Positions 51,576 to 60,892 of a stretch of 64,000 nucleotides of DNA are shown here, piece after piece. The stretch comes from Paenibacillus dakarensis (GTDB taxonomy: Bacteria; Bacillota; Bacilli; Paenibacillales; Paenibacillaceae), in the NCBI RefSeq assembly GCF_001373415.1, contig NZ_CDSE01000047.1, positions 45,941 to 109,940 on the forward strand, given 5' to 3'. The position numbers were made by a program, and so were the translations under genes. The notes under the pieces are model-generated. The model had not been told where the DNA came from, did no database searches, and saw nothing but the letters and a program-made list of their open reading frames with translations. Numbering within the stretch: the first letter of the stretch is position 1; the number at the start of each line of letters is the position of its first letter.

Positions 51576-52379
51576 TCAAGAAACTTTATGCTCAATTCGA
51601 AGCTTATCTGCTACCATCGCAATAAATTCTGAATTCGTTGGCTTTGATTTACTGATGTTAATAGTGTATCCGAATAAATGACTAATTGAATCAATATTGC
51701 CGCGTGTCCATGCCACCTCAATAGCATGACGAATGGCACGTTCTACACGTGATGGAGTTGTTTTGAATTTCTCGGCAATCGCAGGGTACAGTGTTTTTGT
51801 AATCGCTCCCAGAATTTCGATATTGTTATAAACCATAGTAATTGCTTCGCGTAAATACTGATAGCCTTTAATATGAGCTGGTACACCGATTTCATGAATG
51901 ATTGATGTTATGTTCGCGTCCAGGTTCTTTCCTTTACCCATTGGAACAACATTGGATTTCATTGAGCTGAAAGAAGAGCTGGAAGACATACTGTTAGGTA
52001 CCCCTACCAATTGACGAATCCGGCTGGCAAGGACCTCCATGTCAAAGGGTTTCAAAATATAATAAGAAGCACCTAATTGCACAGCACGCTGGGTAATATT
52101 CTCTTGGCCGAATGCTGTCAGCATGATAATCTTGGGCTGCGGAGACAAGTTCATGTCACGCAGGCGCTCAAGAACACCCAGACCGTCCAAATGAGGCATA
52201 ATAATGTCAAGTATTAAAACATCCGGCACCCGGCCGGCTTCCTCGATCATATTGAGAACTTCTTCACCATTATAGGCGATACCCGAAACTACCATATCAT
52301 GTTGTTCCGTGATGTATTCTCCAAGCAGGTTTGTAAACTCACGGTTGTCATCTGCTAATAATACCTCGATTTTTTGCAA
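51576..52379 (-). CDS. spo0A: Sporulation master regulator Spo0A
   Basis: Spo0A, when phosphorylated through the phosphorelay, starts sporulation. Its receiver domain has LLADDNREF, phosphorylated Asp in [12 protein letters not shown], and [10 protein letters not shown]; the sigma A-binding helix-turn-helix domain follows [19 protein letters not shown] and ends [10 protein letters not shown]. The start is a TTG at 52379 because GGAGG lies eight bases upstream; the 267-residue product then equals B. subtilis Spo0A. Two 0A boxes and a sigma H-like promoter lie upstream. Confidence 0.97.
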   Translation of the reverse strand: MQKIEVLLADDNREFTNLLGEYITEQHDMVVSGIAYNGEEVLNMIEEAGRVPDVLILDIIMPHLDGLGVLERLRDMNLSPQPKIIMLTAFGQENITQRAVQLGASYYILKPFDMEVLASRIRQLVGVPNSMSSSSSFSSMKSNVVPMGKGKNLDANITSIIHEIGVPAHIKGYQYLREAITMVYNNIEILGAITKTLYPAIAEKFKTTPSRVERAIRHAIEVAWTRGNIDSISHLFGYTINISKSKPTNSEFIAMVADKLRIEHKVS

Positions 52380-52433
52380 TTCGTGCTCCTCCCTTAACAT
52401 AACAGTTGGTATTTAAAATTCTTATAACTACAT

Positions 52434-52467
52434 TTTCGACATATACATTTGAAATCCTTCTGTCGAA
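52434..52467 (-). promoter_or_regulatory. Spo0A boxes and sigma H-like promoter of spo0A
   Basis: TTCGACA (52435-52441) and TGTCGAA (52461-52467) are inverted 0A-box cores. On the minus strand GAAGGATTT (52460-52452), a 13-base spacer and CGAAA (52438-52434) fit sigma H, the -10 overlapping the proximal box. Autoregulation by Spo0A~P is inferred, as in B. subtilis. Confidence 0.65.
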
Positions 52468-52550
52468 AATTATTTTTCTTTATTTTTTTTTAAACTTGTT
52501 TTATAATGTATATTTTATTTCAAATTCATTGTTATTTCGGCTTTTTGCGA

Positions 52551-52587
52551 CAAAAAAATCTTAAGGCATTAACCTGCCTTAAGATTT
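52551..52587 (-). terminator. Terminator overlapping the end of spoIVB
   Basis: AATCTTAAGGC (52558-52568) and GCCTTAAGATT (52576-52586) form the stem, with seven T after it on the minus strand. The last codons of spoIVB lie in one arm. Confidence 0.9.
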
Positions 52588-53900
52588 TGTGCTTTCTTAT
52601 GGGTTGTGGGAAGGACTCCTGAATCCTGCAGCATCCATTCGATAAAACATCCATAACCGGATTTTGGATCATTCACAAACACATGCGTGACAGCCCCGAT
52701 CAGTTTACCGTTCTGAATAATAGGACTACCGCTCATGCCTTGTACAATACCGCCTGTTTTCTTGATGAGTTCGGGATCTGTGATTCGGATAACCATCCCT
52801 TTGGTTGCTGGAGCATCCTGACGTGTGACATGAATGATCTCCACTTTAAATCGCTTGACCTCCTGCCCTTCAACAACGGTCAGGATTTCAGCCGGACCAG
52901 TCCTCACTTCGTCTGCTAAAGCAACCGGAATCGGTTCAGGATAAAGGCTATGAGATGGATTCTCAGCCATTTTTCCGAATATTCCAAAATGGGTATTACG
53001 CTCAACATTTCCAAGCACACGGCTGTCCTTCAAAAAGTGAGCCCTCTTTTCTCCTGGCTCCCCTTGTTCACTTCGTGAAATGGATGTGACATTGGACTGT
53101 AGTATTTGTCCGCTTCCCACTTCAATAGGTGTTTGGGTATTCATATCCGTAATCACATGCCCCAGTGCTCCATAAACCTTCTGATGAGGTGCATAAAAGG
53201 TTAATGTTCCAACTCCCGCTGCGGAATCACGAATGTATAATCCCAAACGCCATGAGCGGTCTTCAAGATCATAAGCAGGATTTAGCTTGGTTTTGAATTC
53301 CTTGCCGTTTCTCATAAACGTAATATTTAGCGGCTTTTTATCCGTACCAGCTTTTTCAACAATTGAAGCGATTTTAGTTACATCATTCAAAGCGGTCCCA
53401 TTCATATGTGTTAAGAGATCACCTAGCTTCAAACCGGCACCTTCCCCTGGAGAAACCTTACCGCCTGTCGTATTCACTTGATGATGTCCGACAACCAGTA
53501 TTCCGGCCGACTTAACCTTAACGCCAATGGTCTGGCCGCCCGGGTAAACCTTCAGCTCCGGCATCACCTTAACATGAACAGTCTTTAGAGGGATGGACCC
53601 GAATAATTTTAAGGTTACCTCCGCTTTGCCGCTCTGTTGAGGGCTAAGCTTCAATGGACGCTTAAGCGAGACGTGCAGCGTCGACTGAGTTGAATCGTTC
53701 AACTGGAGCACATCTGGACGGTCAACCGAAGCCAGTGCCTGTACAGGCACCTCCAGATTCAAATTCGCCTGTTGGCCTGCGAACAACCTCATTTCATCAG
53801 GCAGCGCTGCAAAAGACTGGACAGGTTTAGCAGTTCCAATGGTACAAAGAAAGAAGGCAAGAATAAAACCGATCAGTTTTTTCCTGAGGTTGGGGTTCAA
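52569..53900 (-). CDS. spoIVB: SpoIVB serine peptidase
   Basis: SpoIVB is secreted by the forespore and cuts SpoIVFA, starting activation of sigma K in the mother cell. After a signal/anchor (about 8-30), a PDZ domain (about 130-215, GAGLKLGDLLTHMNG) precedes the S55 peptidase with YGALGHVITD (His) and GIVQGMSGSPIIQNGKLIGA (Ser). Length 443 residues. It lies between recN and spo0A, the same order as in B. subtilis. Confidence 0.95.
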   Translation of the reverse strand: MNPNLRKKLIGFILAFFLCTIGTAKPVQSFAALPDEMRLFAGQQANLNLEVPVQALASVDRPDVLQLNDSTQSTLHVSLKRPLKLSPQQSGKAEVTLKLFGSIPLKTVHVKVMPELKVYPGGQTIGVKVKSAGILVVGHHQVNTTGGKVSPGEGAGLKLGDLLTHMNGTALNDVTKIASIVEKAGTDKKPLNITFMRNGKEFKTKLNPAYDLEDRSWRLGLYIRDSAAGVGTLTFYAPHQKVYGALGHVITDMNTQTPIEVGSGQILQSNVTSISRSEQGEPGEKRAHFLKDSRVLGNVERNTHFGIFGKMAENPSHSLYPEPIPVALADEVRTGPAEILTVVEGQEVKRFKVEIIHVTRQDAPATKGMVIRITDPELIKKTGGIVQGMSGSPIIQNGKLIGAVTHVFVNDPKSGYGCFIEWMLQDSGVLPTTHKKAQNLKAG

Positions 53901-54002
53901 TGGCTGTCACGCTCCCTTTTTCTTCTTTCGCTTGACGAAAAGGTTGGTCGCCAATTGCGTACCTTTAAGTTAACCCTGCCCTCAGGCTTTTATAACTGTC
54001 AA

Positions 54003-55742
54003 TCATTGACCCGATGCGCTTTTGGATGCTTTTTGTGCAGCCGCCAAATTGAGCATCTCTTGGGCATGATGCAGTGTTTTTTCAGTGATTTCGACTCCCC
54101 CAAGCATTCGGGCAAGCTCTTTAATGCGTCCATTTTCATTCAGCGATTCAACTTGCGTCATCGTTCTGCCTTCCTGAAGCTTCTTCTCAATTAAATACTG
54201 GTGGTCTGCCATGCAGGCTACCTGTGGCAAGTGAGTAATTGAGAAGACCTGACAGGTTTTGGCCAGTATGTACAGTTTTTCAGCAATGGATTGTGCCGCT
54301 CGCCCGCTGACACCCGTATCCACTTCATCAAAAATGAGAACAGGGATTTGATCATGTCGTGCGAAAATGCTTTTCATTGCCAGCATGATCCTTGAAAGTT
54401 CACCACCGGAGGCGATTTTGGCTAAAGGTCTAAGCGGTTCCCCCGGGTTAGGAGATATGAGGAATTCAGCCGTATCCAGGCCTTGCTTACCCAGACGAAT
54501 GCTTCTTCCTTCATACTCGTAACCATTAGGATCCTCCTGTACATCCAAGCGAACTTCAAGGGAAGTCCGTTCCATTTGAAGATCTTTCAGTTCACACTCG
54601 ACTTGTCTCGCCAAGTCGGTGGCACACTGTTTTCTGGTTTGGCTCAGCTCTTTAGCATGAACCAACAAACCTTCAAGGAGCTTGTCCCTGCGGGCCTTCA
54701 ATGCTTCAATATGCTCATCCTTATTCTCAAGCAAATCAGTTTCCTGCTCAATGCGATTGTAGTATTCCAATATCTCCTCTACATTATCCCCATATTTACG
54801 GCGAAGACCCGATATCATATTAAGACGCTGTTCGATATCATCCAATCGGTCGGGATTGAATTCAATTTGGTCGCGGTAATCCCGCAACTGAAAAACGGCA
54901 TCCTCCAGTTGATAATAAGCTGATTGAAGCTGCTCCGCCAGAGGTTTTAAACCTTTCTCATCATAACCAGCAACATCATCAATTCGGGTTAATGCACGGC
55001 TGATCGCTTCAAGCCCTTGTGACCCATATAACAGCTCATAGGCGCTGCCCACGGATTCCATCATTTTCTCACTATGTGCCAGCTTCACTCTTTCTTCAGC
55101 CAGCTCCTCGTCTTCTCCGGGTTTCAGCTGCGCAGCAGCGATTTCCTCTAATTGAAAACGATACATATCAAGCATCTGATAAGCCTTCTGGCTGGATTCA
55201 AGCAGGTCGTTTAACTCTTTTTCAACCTTCATAAATTGGTTGTATTGTTCCTGGTATTTCCGCTTCACCGGGCCTATGATCTGATCTCCATAAGTATCAA
55301 GCAGGCTTAAATGCCTGTCTGAACGAAGCAGGCTCTGATGTTCATGTTGCCCATGGATATTGATGAGCTGTTCCCCAACCTCCCGGAGCATGCTCAAGTT
55401 AACCAGTTGTCCATTTATACGCGAAGTACTCTTTCCCTGGTTAGTCAACTCTCTTCGAATTAACAAATGTTCTTCAGGGGATCCTTCGATCCCTAGCCTC
55501 TCCAGTGTTTCCCACACAGGATGAACTTTAGGTAGATCAAACAGAGCTTCAATTTCCGATTTATCACAGCCATAGCGAATTAAATCCGCAGAGCCTCGCC
55601 CCCCTGCTATAAGTCCAAGGGCATCAATAATAATGGATTTACCGGCACCTGTCTCACCAGTCAAGACATGAAATCCTGAGAAGAAACGAACATCCACTTT
55701 CTCGACGACGGCCAGATTTCGTATGGATAACATCACTAGCAT
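54003..55742 (-). CDS. recN: DNA repair protein RecN
   Basis: RecN is an SMC-like ATPase recruited early to double-strand breaks. It starts MLVMLSIRNLAVVEKVDVRF and has Walker A GETGAGKSI, a long coiled coil (about 150-390), signature ASGGELSRIMLA and Walker B VLIFDEVDTG. The ATG at 55742 has GGAGG about 11 bases upstream, giving 579 residues; further starts are unlikely. It lies after argR with 43 bases between, as in B. subtilis ahrC-recN. Confidence 0.95.
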   Translation of the reverse strand: MLVMLSIRNLAVVEKVDVRFFSGFHVLTGETGAGKSIIIDALGLIAGGRGSADLIRYGCDKSEIEALFDLPKVHPVWETLERLGIEGSPEEHLLIRRELTNQGKSTSRINGQLVNLSMLREVGEQLINIHGQHEHQSLLRSDRHLSLLDTYGDQIIGPVKRKYQEQYNQFMKVEKELNDLLESSQKAYQMLDMYRFQLEEIAAAQLKPGEDEELAEERVKLAHSEKMMESVGSAYELLYGSQGLEAISRALTRIDDVAGYDEKGLKPLAEQLQSAYYQLEDAVFQLRDYRDQIEFNPDRLDDIEQRLNMISGLRRKYGDNVEEILEYYNRIEQETDLLENKDEHIEALKARRDKLLEGLLVHAKELSQTRKQCATDLARQVECELKDLQMERTSLEVRLDVQEDPNGYEYEGRSIRLGKQGLDTAEFLISPNPGEPLRPLAKIASGGELSRIMLAMKSIFARHDQIPVLIFDEVDTGVSGRAAQSIAEKLYILAKTCQVFSITHLPQVACMADHQYLIEKKLQEGRTMTQVESLNENGRIKELARMLGGVEITEKTLHHAQEMLNLAAAQKASKSASGQ

Positions 55743-55785
55743 AAAATACAGCACCTCCGACCCAAACTCTTCAATGAAATTGTTA

Positions 55786-56235
55786 TTATGAAATATACCC
55801 CATAATTTGAGATACGACCTTTTCACTGTCTTGTTCTGTACGGCAAATAAGCAGGATTGTATCGTCTCCGCAGATTGTACCCATGATATGGGACCATTCC
55901 ATATTATCTAACAATACGGCAACCGAGTTGGCAGTACCCGGCAAACATTTCATCACAACGAGATTTCCGGTCCGGTCAATGTGGACAAAATTGTCCACAA
56001 GCGCGCGTTTCAACTTCTGTACCGGATTATATCGCTGATCTGTCGGCATGGAATACTTATAGCGTCCATCATCCATCGGAACTTTAATGAGCAGCAATTC
56101 TTTAATATCCCTGGATACTGTCGCCTGGGTCACTTGAAAGCCTTCTGATCTAAGCGCCTCTACTAACTCATCTTGTGTTTCAATTTCCTGATGGGTAATA
56201 ATATCCCGAATCTTAATATGTCTTTGTCCCTTCAT
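55786..56235 (-). CDS. argR: Arginine repressor
   Basis: ArgR/AhrC represses arginine synthesis and activates catabolism with arginine as corepressor. The 149 residues have an N-terminal winged helix ([31 protein letters not shown]) and a C-terminal oligomerisation/arginine-binding domain ([32 protein letters not shown]). Same place as ahrC in B. subtilis. Confidence 0.96.
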   Translation of the reverse strand: MKGQRHIKIRDIITHQEIETQDELVEALRSEGFQVTQATVSRDIKELLLIKVPMDDGRYKYSMPTDQRYNPVQKLKRALVDNFVHIDRTGNLVVMKCLPGTANSVAVLLDNMEWSHIMGTICGDDTILLICRTEQDSEKVVSQIMGYIS

Positions 56236-56262
56236 TAAAGAAGCCTCCCGAAATTAGCTGAT

Positions 56263-56745
56263 TTAATCGTTATTTACATTCCATTCCTCATCCGACCATT
56301 CCATAGTTACCCGCCGGACAACATTATCATTCAGGTCAATGTACAGTAATCCTGCACATTCCGGATACATTATCATAAAAGGCATCAGCTGGTCTCTAAT
56401 ACCGCTTCCCGTCCATTCGAGCGGCAAGCGGTCACGTGAGAGCTTGACCAAATATAGTTCTCCGTTGTCGTCTGATGCAACATAATCGATGAAAAGACGG
56501 CTTTGAAGCGATTGCTCATCTGTATCGAATGTCAGGTTAATCTTAACCTTTCCGCCGATGACTTCATAACCCTCATTTTCTAAAAGCATGATCCCAGGAT
56601 GATCGGGAATACGCTCATTGATGGGAATACCCGGCAGCTTGCCGGGAGCAGATGACATAAGCCAGCGGTTAAGCCGCCATGACAGCAATATGATGACAAC
56701 TACCCCGATTAGAATCATAAGAATCCCATCATAACGTTCGTTCAT
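56263..56745 (-). CDS. Membrane-anchored protein between argR and tlyA, unknown
   Basis: The 160-residue protein has one N-terminal membrane helix (about 8-30) and a soluble domain (about 50-160). That domain has IDYVASDDNGELYLVKLSRD, whose D...ELYLVK arrangement is reminiscent of a restriction-nuclease-type core but lacks a convincing ExK pair. GGIRDQLMPF-like and GLLYIDLNDNVVRRVTMEW segments follow. GAGGTGAATGGG precedes the ATG at 56745. B. subtilis has no gene here that I recall. No function is claimed. Confidence 0.7.
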   Translation of the reverse strand: MNERYDGILMILIGVVVIILLSWRLNRWLMSSAPGKLPGIPINERIPDHPGIMLLENEGYEVIGGKVKINLTFDTDEQSLQSRLFIDYVASDDNGELYLVKLSRDRLPLEWTGSGIRDQLMPFMIMYPECAGLLYIDLNDNVVRRVTMEWSDEEWNVNND

Positions 56746-56814
56746 CCCATTCACCTCAAAATCTTTATTCGAGGATAAATACTGCAACTCCTTTTTTTCA
56801 GCAAAAGAAACCCA

Positions 56815-57687
56815 TCATTTCGATGAGTTTCCCGTAAATGTATGAGCCGCCTGCTGGATAGTACTGTCAATCCATTGACCCATTTGTTCCGGTACTTGGT
56901 CTGAAGGAACCCCCGGTTCTTCCGTCTGGGCCTGACTCTCCGGTGTAACTTGCCAGTGAGCCAAAAATTCAATATTTCCTTCCCCCCCGGTAATGGGCGA
57001 GAAGGTTAGTCCTTTTAATTCCAACCCCAGATTATGGGCAAAAGTAAGCACCTGGGTCAATACTTCGCGATGCACCTTTGGATCTCTTACTACTCCAGAC
57101 TTGCCGACTTTATCACGCCCTGCTTCAAATTGCGGCTTAATTAAAGCTGCAATATCGGCAGGTCTCTTGAGTAAGGCAAGCAAAGGGGGCAGAATAATTC
57201 GCAGCGAAATAAACGATACATCAATACTCGCAAAATCAGGCTGCGGCCCCTTTAAGTCCTCAGGTGTTACATAACGGAAATTGGTCCTCTCCATCACGCA
57301 TACCCGCTCGTCATTGCGTAAAGACCAGTCAAGCTGATTATATCCAACATCAATCGCATATACATAAGCTGCTCCATGCTGCAGTGCACAATCCGTAAAT
57401 CCGCCGGTCGAAGAGCCGATATCAAGCATTGTACGTCCGGTCATATCAATACCAAAAGACTTAAGAGCTTTCTCCAGCTTTAAGCCACCACGGCCTACAT
57501 AGGGATGAACCGAACCTTTAACCCTAAGCTCCGTAGTACGCGGTATTTTCATACCCGCCTTTTCGATTCGTTCACTGCCGGAGTATACCAGTCCAGCCAT
57601 AATGGCCGCTTTGGCTTTCTCACGGCTTTCATAATAACCCTGCTCCACGAGCAGAACATCTACGCGTTCTTTTTGTATTGAATCCAT
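56815..57687 (-). CDS. TlyA family rRNA methyltransferase (YqxC-like)
   Basis: The protein joins an S4 RNA-binding domain (about 5-65, RVDVLLVEQGYYESREKAK) to an FtsJ-like SAM methyltransferase (MLDIGSSTGGFTDCALQHGA; IDVSFISL; LIKPQFEAGR). TlyA in actinobacteria methylates ribose in rRNA; the target here is unproved. A C-terminal tail of about 35 residues (Gln/Glu/Pro-rich) is unusual. The ATG at 57687 has GGAG upstream, 20 bases after dxs. Confidence 0.9.
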   Translation of the reverse strand: MDSIQKERVDVLLVEQGYYESREKAKAAIMAGLVYSGSERIEKAGMKIPRTTELRVKGSVHPYVGRGGLKLEKALKSFGIDMTGRTMLDIGSSTGGFTDCALQHGAAYVYAIDVGYNQLDWSLRNDERVCVMERTNFRYVTPEDLKGPQPDFASIDVSFISLRIILPPLLALLKRPADIAALIKPQFEAGRDKVGKSGVVRDPKVHREVLTQVLTFAHNLGLELKGLTFSPITGGEGNIEFLAHWQVTPESQAQTEEPGVPSDQVPEQMGQWIDSTIQQAAHTFTGNSSK

Positions 57688-57707
57688 TATAGTCTCCTGA
57701 TTGGTCT

Positions 57708-59615
57708 TTAAGAAGAGAAGCTTCTCTTGCTCGCCGGGGCCGAATGGGATGAGATTAATTCCCGAATTTTGGTGCATACAGCCTCCGTTGTTAAACCCAC
57801 CTCGGCACGCTGCTCTTTAATGCTGCCATGTTCAATAAAGCGATCCTCGATTCCCATTAAGGAAACAACAGCTTCGTGCATCCCTTGAGCTGCAAAATAT
57901 TCAAGCACCGCACTTCCTAAGCTTCCTGCTTGGGATGCTTCCTCGAGTACAAGCATTGCTGTGCCAGACGAGGCCAGGCTTGCAAGCATTTCCTCATCCA
58001 GCGGCTTCAGGAATCTGGCATTGATAATCTGTACCTGAATTCCTTCACGTTTCAGCATATCTGCGGCTTCTTCTGCAATTTGAACCATAGGTCCCACCGC
58101 AAGAATCGCACAGCCTTCACCGGAACGAACCATTTCCCATTTTCCAATAGGAATCGGAATTAATTCTTGATCCATTGGTACGCCTACTACATTGTTTCGC
58201 GGATATCTGTAAGCAATTGGACCATCATTATATTCAAGTGCCGTTTTCATCATATGCCGAAGTTCATTCTCATCTTTAGGCATCATGAGTACAATATTGG
58301 GAATATGTCTCATAAATGCAATATCGTAAACACCTTGGTGTGTTTCCCCATCCGCTCCAACAAAGCCTGCACGGTCAATTGCAAACATGACATTAGCATT
58401 TTGACGGCAAATATCATGAACAATTTGGTCGTATGACCGCTGCATGAAGGTAGAGTAAACGGCAAATACCGGTTTCATTCCTTCCATTGCAAGCGCAGCA
58501 CACATCGTGGCAGCATGTTGTTCAGCTATTCCGACATCAATCATACGATGCGGGAATTTCTCGCTAAACGGAATGAGGCCTGAACCGCCGGGCATCGCAG
58601 GAGTCACGGCAACGATGCGCTCATCCTGTTCCCCGAGCTCAATCAACGTCTGACCAAAAATCTCCGTATACATCGGATTGCCAACGGCTTTAAGAACTTG
58701 CCCGGATTCGATCTTATACGGCGAAATCCCATGCCATTTATGAGAATCGGACTCCGCAGGACGGTAACCTTTTCCTTTCGTAGTAACGGCATGAATCAGC
58801 ACAGGTCCGTCCACGTTATCTGCCTGGCGCAAAGTTTCTATCAATTTATTCAAATCATGTCCATCAACAGGTCCTAAATACGTGAACCCGAGTTCTTCAA
58901 ACAGAATGCCGGGAACCATCATGTATTTCAGACTGTCCTTCATCTTCTCAGCTGTCTTAGCAAGCTTCCCGCCAATGGCCGGAATTTTCTTAAGCAGACT
59001 CTCTACTTCGTCTTTCGCCCGTAAATAATACCGGTCTGAACGAATCTTGCTCAGGTAATTATGCATTGCGCCGACATTTGGAGCTATAGACATTTCATTG
59101 TCATTCAGAATAACAATAAGCTTCTTCTGCTCATGTCCAATATGGTTGAGTGCTTCAAAAGCCATCCCGCCAGTCAAGGCACCGTCACCGATCATAGCAA
59201 TCACACGGTTATCCTCACCTTTCAAGTCACGTGCCAACGCCATTCCCATCGCTGCTGACAGGGATGTGCTGCTATGTCCAGCTTCCCATACATCGTGTTC
59301 GCTCTCATTACGTTTCACGAATCCGCACAAACCTTTGTATTTGCGCAAAGTATCAAATTGGTCCATACGGCCAGTCAATATTTTATGAACATATGCTTGA
59401 TGACCCACGTCATAAATCATTTTGTCCCTAGGACTCTCGAAACAATAATGCAAGGCCAGCGTGAGTTCAACCACTCCCAAATTGGATGCAAGATGTCCAC
59501 CGGTAACGGATAGCTTTTCAATTAAAAACTGCCGGATTTCACCTGCAAGATCAGCCAATTCGGCTACCGATAGTTGTTTTAAATGTTCTGGATGTTTTAT
59601 GTTCGGAAGCAGCAC
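57708..59615 (-). CDS. dxs: 1-deoxy-D-xylulose-5-phosphate synthase
   Basis: DXS condenses pyruvate and glyceraldehyde 3-phosphate, the first step of the MEP isoprenoid pathway. At 635 residues it has the TPP motif [18 protein letters not shown] to LNDNEMSI, the transketolase block [21 protein letters not shown] and a C-terminal domain. The start is GTG with GGGGAG seven bases upstream. It sits next to ispA, the next prenyl enzyme in use. Confidence 0.96.
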   Translation of the reverse strand: MLLPNIKHPEHLKQLSVAELADLAGEIRQFLIEKLSVTGGHLASNLGVVELTLALHYCFESPRDKMIYDVGHQAYVHKILTGRMDQFDTLRKYKGLCGFVKRNESEHDVWEAGHSSTSLSAAMGMALARDLKGEDNRVIAMIGDGALTGGMAFEALNHIGHEQKKLIVILNDNEMSIAPNVGAMHNYLSKIRSDRYYLRAKDEVESLLKKIPAIGGKLAKTAEKMKDSLKYMMVPGILFEELGFTYLGPVDGHDLNKLIETLRQADNVDGPVLIHAVTTKGKGYRPAESDSHKWHGISPYKIESGQVLKAVGNPMYTEIFGQTLIELGEQDERIVAVTPAMPGGSGLIPFSEKFPHRMIDVGIAEQHAATMCAALAMEGMKPVFAVYSTFMQRSYDQIVHDICRQNANVMFAIDRAGFVGADGETHQGVYDIAFMRHIPNIVLMMPKDENELRHMMKTALEYNDGPIAYRYPRNNVVGVPMDQELIPIPIGKWEMVRSGEGCAILAVGPMVQIAEEAADMLKREGIQVQIINARFLKPLDEEMLASLASSGTAMLVLEEASQAGSLGSAVLEYFAAQGMHEAVVSLMGIEDRFIEHGSIKEQRAEVGLTTEAVCTKIRELISSHSAPASKRSFSS

Positions 59616-59697
59616 GAAGAATCTCCCCGCTTTCCTTGGTTAAATTTAGTGTTCATTAGGCAGTCCGCCATTTCTTCTAAAGCTTCATTTCCTAGAC

Positions 59698-59706
59698 ATT
59701 ATATCA
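59698..59706 (-). promoter_or_regulatory. Candidate extended -10 promoter of dxs
   Basis: TGATATAAT on the minus strand (59706-59698) is an extended -10. No clear -35 is visible. It lies in the 121-base ispA-dxs gap. Confidence 0.45.
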
Positions 59707-59736
59707 CAAAAAAAGAGCCCGCAAGTAATTTCAGCA

Positions 59737-60642
59737 CTAGTGATCCCGAACCATCAGAAAGTCTGCAATTTCCAACAGGCGCTGCGGATTGGAAAATCCG
59801 CCTTCGGCAATTACAGCCTTAGCCTCAGCCGTAAGACGTTTAACTTCCGCAATAGAAGCTTCCAGACCAATGAAGTATGGATATGTGACCTTCTGCTGCT
59901 TTACATCGCTCTGTGTTTTCTTCCCAAGCTTTGCTTCATCACCGGTTATATCAAGAACATCGTCCTGAATTTGGAAGGCGAGGCCGATATGATGGCCATA
60001 CGTTTGCAGCGCATTCAACTGTGCATCTGTTACACCAGCTACCCTTCCACCGGCCACCAAAGAAAACATAATCAAATCGCTTGTCTTATGCAGATGAATG
60101 TACTCCAGCTGCTCCAAGCTTGTTATCCCCTGCTCCCCTTCCATATCTGCAACCTGTCCACCCACCATGCCTCTTGGACCCGAATATTCAGCTAAATCCT
60201 CTACAATCGAAAGCACTCGTTCTGCTGGTATCCCATAACGCCGGCTAGTCTGAACAATACTGTAGAATGCATGGGTTAGAAGTGCATCGCCTGCCAGGAT
60301 TGCACCCGCTTCACCGTACACTTTATGATTGGTTGGCTTTCCGCGCCTGAAATCATCATTATCCATGGCAGGAAGATCATCATGAATTAAAGAGTACGTA
60401 TGTACCATTTCAACTGCACAGGCTACCGGAAGAGCTGCTTCCCTGTCACCGCCGCCAGCTTCACATGCTGCTATTGTTAGAAGGGGACGGAGACGTTTGC
60501 CTCCAGCCATTAAAGAATAATTCATGGATTCTTTAAGGCTTGCAGGAACATCCCAATCCCTCGGCAGCATTGCAGATAGCTCCTTGGAGACAAGGTCAAT
60601 GATTTCATTCATATATTGATCCAAAGGACAAGTACTATTCAC
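59737..60642 (-). CDS. ispA: Farnesyl diphosphate synthase (IspA-type polyprenyl synthase)
   Basis: IspA condenses isopentenyl units to farnesyl diphosphate. The first aspartate motif is HDDLPAMDNDDFRRG and the second QIQDDVLDITGDE; GGKRLRPLLTIAA binds pyrophosphate. The start is a GTG at 60642, with GGGTGAAG upstream and eight bases overlapping the xseB stop; this gives 301 residues. An ATG at residue 11 is an alternative. Fits the family length. Confidence 0.93.
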   Translation of the reverse strand: MNSTCPLDQYMNEIIDLVSKELSAMLPRDWDVPASLKESMNYSLMAGGKRLRPLLTIAACEAGGGDREAALPVACAVEMVHTYSLIHDDLPAMDNDDFRRGKPTNHKVYGEAGAILAGDALLTHAFYSIVQTSRRYGIPAERVLSIVEDLAEYSGPRGMVGGQVADMEGEQGITSLEQLEYIHLHKTSDLIMFSLVAGGRVAGVTDAQLNALQTYGHHIGLAFQIQDDVLDITGDEAKLGKKTQSDVKQQKVTYPYFIGLEASIAEVKRLTAEAKAVIAEGGFSNPQRLLEIADFLMVRDH

Positions 60643-60892
60643 TATCTTCACCCGTTTCTTCCAGCGCACTCCCAAACGGACGACGTTTTAGCTCCCCGCC
60701 TTCGTCAACAATCATTTCAATCTTCTGTTCTACTTGCTCAAGCTTCTTACTGCACATTTGAGAAAGCTGCATTCCTTTTTGAAATAAATCAATTGCCTTC
60801 TCCAGTGGTACATCCCCGTCTTCGAGTTGACCTACGATCGTTTCGAGCTGAGCCATTGCTTCCTCAAAGCTCAATTCTGTTTCATTCGCCAC
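60635..60892 (-). CDS. xseB: Exodeoxyribonuclease VII small subunit
   Basis: XseB is the small helical partner of XseA. The 85 residues include LSFEEAMAQLETIVGQLEDG and LFQKGMQLSQMCSKKLEQVE, the family's hallmark. GTG start with GGAGGAC upstream; overlaps both neighbours (11 bases with xseA, eight with ispA). Confidence 0.95.
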   Translation of the reverse strand: MANETELSFEEAMAQLETIVGQLEDGDVPLEKAIDLFQKGMQLSQMCSKKLEQVEQKIEMIVDEGGELKRRPFGSALEETGEDSE

